Shown: one piece after another, positions 24,084-25,846 of the stretch | Layout of the letters: each line of letters starts with the position of its first letter | Numbering within the stretch: the first letter of the stretch is position 1 | Assembly: GCA_016927175.1 (NCBI GenBank) | Contig: JAFGNC010000576.1 | Coordinates: forward strand, 1 to 25,846 | Source: Gammaproteobacteria bacterium | Lineage (GTDB): Bacteria > Pseudomonadota > Gammaproteobacteria > Steroidobacterales > Rariloculaceae | Direction: 5' to 3' | Length of the DNA: 25,846 nucleotides | Program-made: the position numbers and the translations under genes | Notes under the pieces: generated by a model | Databases searched by the model: none | What the model was told of the DNA's origin: nothing | What the model saw: the letters and a program-made list of their open reading frames with translations, nothing else

Positions 24084-25417
24084 ACGCGCTTCGCTCCATC
24101 GCCCTGCCGGCGCTGGCGGCCGCCGCCCTCGGAACCGCCGTACAGGGCCGGGCGGCGGACGAAGCCGCCGCGCCGACCCGATCCGCCGGCCGGCACGACT
24201 TCAGCATTCAGATCGACACCGCCTGGAATGTGCCGTCGTCGCCGTTCTCCGCCTGGGTCGAAGGCGGCCTCGGCAAGCTTCGTTACGATGAAAGTGACCG
24301 CGGCCTCAACGCGGCGCGCATCTTCGTCGACTACCGCGCGCGCCTCAAGCCCGGCCTCACGGCGAGAATCGTCGCGGACCACGTCGGCGACGGGGGAGCC
24401 GACGCGGACGGCGTCGACGTCGGCGAGGCGTATCTCGAATGGCGGCCCGTGCCGACGTCGGCAAACCGGCACCGGCTGAGGACCGGCGCATTCTATCCGC
24501 CGCTGTCGCTCGAGAACGGCGGCCCCGGGTGGAGCAGCCCGTTCGGCGTGTCGTTCTCCGCGATCAACACGTGGCTCGGCGAGGAGATCCGCCCGATCGG
24601 CGTCGAGTGGTCGATGCGCCGTCGCACGCGCCTCGGCTCGCCGCAAGAGATCGGCGTCTTCGCCGCCGGCTTCTACGGCAACGACCCGGCTGGCACGCTG
24701 CTGTTCTGGAGAGGCTGGTCGCTGCACGACCGCCAGACCCGGCTGCACGACCGGCTCCCGATGCCGCCGCTGCCGCTGTGGTCCGACGGCGCCATCGTCG
24801 GCCACGAGGAGCAGTGGCTCGAGCCGTTCGACGAGATCGACGGGAAGCCGGGCGGCTACGCGGGCGTCGAATGGCGCTACGGCCGCAGGGCTCTCGTCCA
24901 GCTCTCGCGTTACGACAATCGCGCGGATCCCTATGCTTTTTCCGGCGGCCAGTGGGGCTGGCATACGCGGTTCAATCATCTGAGCGCGCAGCTCGCGCTG
25001 CCGCGCGGGTTCGGGCTGATTGCGCAATGGCTCGACGGCTCGACCGACTGGCTCACGGCGACGACCCCCGACGGCCGGCATACGCCGTTCACGGAGCACG
25101 TCGAGGACACGCTCGAGGCGAAGTACGTGATGCTGACGCGGCTCGTGCGCGACGCACACCGGGTCTCGCTCCGCTACGACGGCTTCGAGGTCCGGCGCGA
25201 CGAGGCGCCCCCGCAGCTCGTCGCCGACTCGGGGCGCGCCTGGACGCTCGCGTATCGTTACGAGCGTCCGGCGCTGTTCGACGTCACCGTGGAATGGCAG
25301 CAAATCGGCTCCAGGCGCGACCTGTGGCCGTTCCTGTACGGCGCGCAGCCGCGCGCGCGGGAACGCATCCTCAGCGTCGGCGTCGTGCTGCGACTCGACT
25401 CGTCGCGGCTGCGTTAG
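24068..25417 (+). CDS. Outer-membrane porin-like beta-barrel protein
   Basis: A 449-residue protein beginning with GTG at 24068 inside the end of the cupredoxin gene. The signal peptide runs to about residue 29 (ALRSIALPALAAAALGTAVQGRA). The mature chain shows alternating hydrophobic/polar strands throughout, for example ARIFVDYRARLKPGLTARIV, GEAYLEWRPV, YAGVEWRYGRRALVQLSRY and WTLAYRYERP, and ends with a strand RILSVGVVLRL. This looks like a 16-18-stranded barrel of the OprP/phosphate-selective or generic porin type, but I do not recognise a specific family. The C-terminus is Arg rather than Phe, which is unusual for a porin. Overlap with the cupredoxin gene argues for a shared function, perhaps copper-protein-dependent redox or uptake at the outer membrane (inference). 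Confidence 0.75.
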   Translation: MGQILNALRSIALPALAAAALGTAVQGRAADEAAAPTRSAGRHDFSIQIDTAWNVPSSPFSAWVEGGLGKLRYDESDRGLNAARIFVDYRARLKPGLTARIVADHVGDGGADADGVDVGEAYLEWRPVPTSANRHRLRTGAFYPPLSLENGGPGWSSPFGVSFSAINTWLGEEIRPIGVEWSMRRRTRLGSPQEIGVFAAGFYGNDPAGTLLFWRGWSLHDRQTRLHDRLPMPPLPLWSDGAIVGHEEQWLEPFDEIDGKPGGYAGVEWRYGRRALVQLSRYDNRADPYAFSGGQWGWHTRFNHLSAQLALPRGFGLIAQWLDGSTDWLTATTPDGRHTPFTEHVEDTLEAKYVMLTRLVRDAHRVSLRYDGFEVRRDEAPPQLVADSGRAWTLAYRYERPALFDVTVEWQQIGSRRDLWPFLYGAQPRARERILSVGVVLRLDSSRLR

Positions 25418-25470
25418 CGGCGGCACCTTTCTTGCAGGGCCGGCATGACGGTGACTCAGGGAGACGCGTG

Positions 25471-25629
25471 TTGGACATCATTCGAATCATTCTGGCAATT
25501 CTGCTGCCGCCGCTCGGCGTGTTTCTCCAGGTCGGCTTCGGCGGCCATTTCTGGCTCAACATTCTGCTGACGTTGCTCGGTTACATTCCTGGAATCGTGC
25601 ATGCCGTCTGGATCATCGCGCGCCGCTGA
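25471..25629 (+). CDS. Pmp3/YqaE family (UPF0057) small membrane protein
   Basis: A 52-residue hydrophobic protein with two membrane helices: IIRIILAILLPPLGVFLQVG, then FWLNILLTLLGYIPGIVHAVWII. This is the characteristic Pmp3/YqaE pattern (ILLPPLGV..., NILLTLLGYIPG). A TTG start at 25471 gives the familiar MDIIRI opening and lies seven bases after AGGGAG; a GTG at 25468 would add one residue. Homologues in bacteria, yeast and plants are stress-induced and influence membrane potential and salt tolerance. It stands 53 bp after the porin-like gene on the same strand and could be read from the same transcript. Confidence 0.93.
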   Translation: MDIIRIILAILLPPLGVFLQVGFGGHFWLNILLTLLGYIPGIVHAVWIIARR

Positions 25630-25663
25630 TTCGGCGTGGCCTGCGGGCACCCCTGCCGAGGAC

Positions 25664-25823
25664 TTATGCACGGGTCGTGCGCCGCGACGGGACGTGTGCC
25701 GAGCCTTTCCAGTCGCGCGCCAGCAGCTCGTGAGCTGAGAACGGCAGGGCAACGATCTTGCCGGCGAAGCGCTCCTGCTGCCCGGAGCCTTGCGACCTGC
25801 CGCTTTCGCCATCGCGCGGCCGG
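25664..25823 (-). pseudogene. Small broken reading frame at the right edge
   Basis: On the minus strand an open frame reads QQERFAGKIVALPFSAHELL, then ARDWKGSAHVPSRRTTRA and TAA at 25664. Its third positions look like real coding. It has no start codon of its own and an upstream stop at 25826-25828. An ATG at 25812 in the neighbouring frame reads MAKAAGRKAPG. Adding one G in the GGG run at about 25780-25783 would join the two into a 49-residue basic protein. The family is not recognised. It could be a degraded gene fragment or a single-base error. Otherwise 25630-25846 shows nothing. Confidence 0.35.
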
Positions 25824-25846
25824 TATCAGGGGGCATAAGTGGAAAC

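Noticed and set aside
25630..25846. Insertion-sequence end at the right edge
   Set aside because: The terminal GGGGGCATAAGTGGAAAC looked vaguely like a transposon end, but no matching inverted repeat, target duplication or transposase was found.

Overview
The window is GC-rich DNA from a Gram-negative bacterium. Two TonB-dependent receptors, a porin-like barrel, an AsmA protein and several secreted enzymes indicate an outer membrane. The style of the receptors (EEVTVTGSRI and EEIVVTSRYREENMQQTPLAVSAF openings) and the PQQ dehydrogenase suit a proteobacterium with broad organic-matter scavenging, most likely gammaproteobacterial. That placement is inference from protein style, not from a marker gene. 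No rRNA, tRNA, CRISPR array, transposase or phage gene was seen.

Layout. 1-162: a short hexamer repeat, then a coding-like stretch in the wrong frame for the next gene. 163-1896 (+): asparagine-synthase-like protein lacking the glutaminase cysteine. 1887-4797 (-): an asmA-like gene followed one base later by an Fpg/MutM DNA glycosylase. 4964-5533 (-): exported SnoaL-like protein, divergent from 5682-6731 (+), an exported metallo-beta-lactamase-fold protein carrying two EF-hand calcium loops. 6746-8248 (-): Tat-exported FAD oxidoreductase. 8340-10664 (-): secreted S9 prolyl-oligopeptidase whose C-terminal extension is frameshifted. 10852-12294 (+): DHA2-type MFS exporter. 12334-14127 (-): periplasmic PQQ-type dehydrogenase, divergent from 14471-17881 (+), a TonB-dependent receptor. 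17975-20617 (-): a second TonB-dependent receptor, tail to tail with the first. 20910-23252 (-): membrane sensor with degenerate GGDEF and intact EAL, divergent from 23397-24083 (+), an amicyanin-like cupredoxin, and an overlapping porin-like gene at 24068-25417 (+). 25471-25629 (+): a Pmp3/YqaE-type small membrane protein. The right end carries a small broken reading frame on the minus strand.

How the genes may work together. The middle (5.5-20.6 kb) looks like an uptake-and-oxidation neighbourhood: outer-membrane receptors, a periplasmic quinoprotein, an FAD oxidase, a peptidase, a lactamase-fold hydrolase and an exporter. The substrate cannot be named from sequence. The right third looks like a compact signalling/redox module: an envelope copper protein and an outer-membrane barrel expressed divergently from a c-di-GMP phosphodiesterase with a periplasmic sensor. 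The most unusual items are the EF-hand pair inside the lactamase-fold enzyme, the EAL/cupredoxin/porin divergon, the frameshifted peptidase tail, and the clustered palindromes between the quinoprotein and receptor genes.
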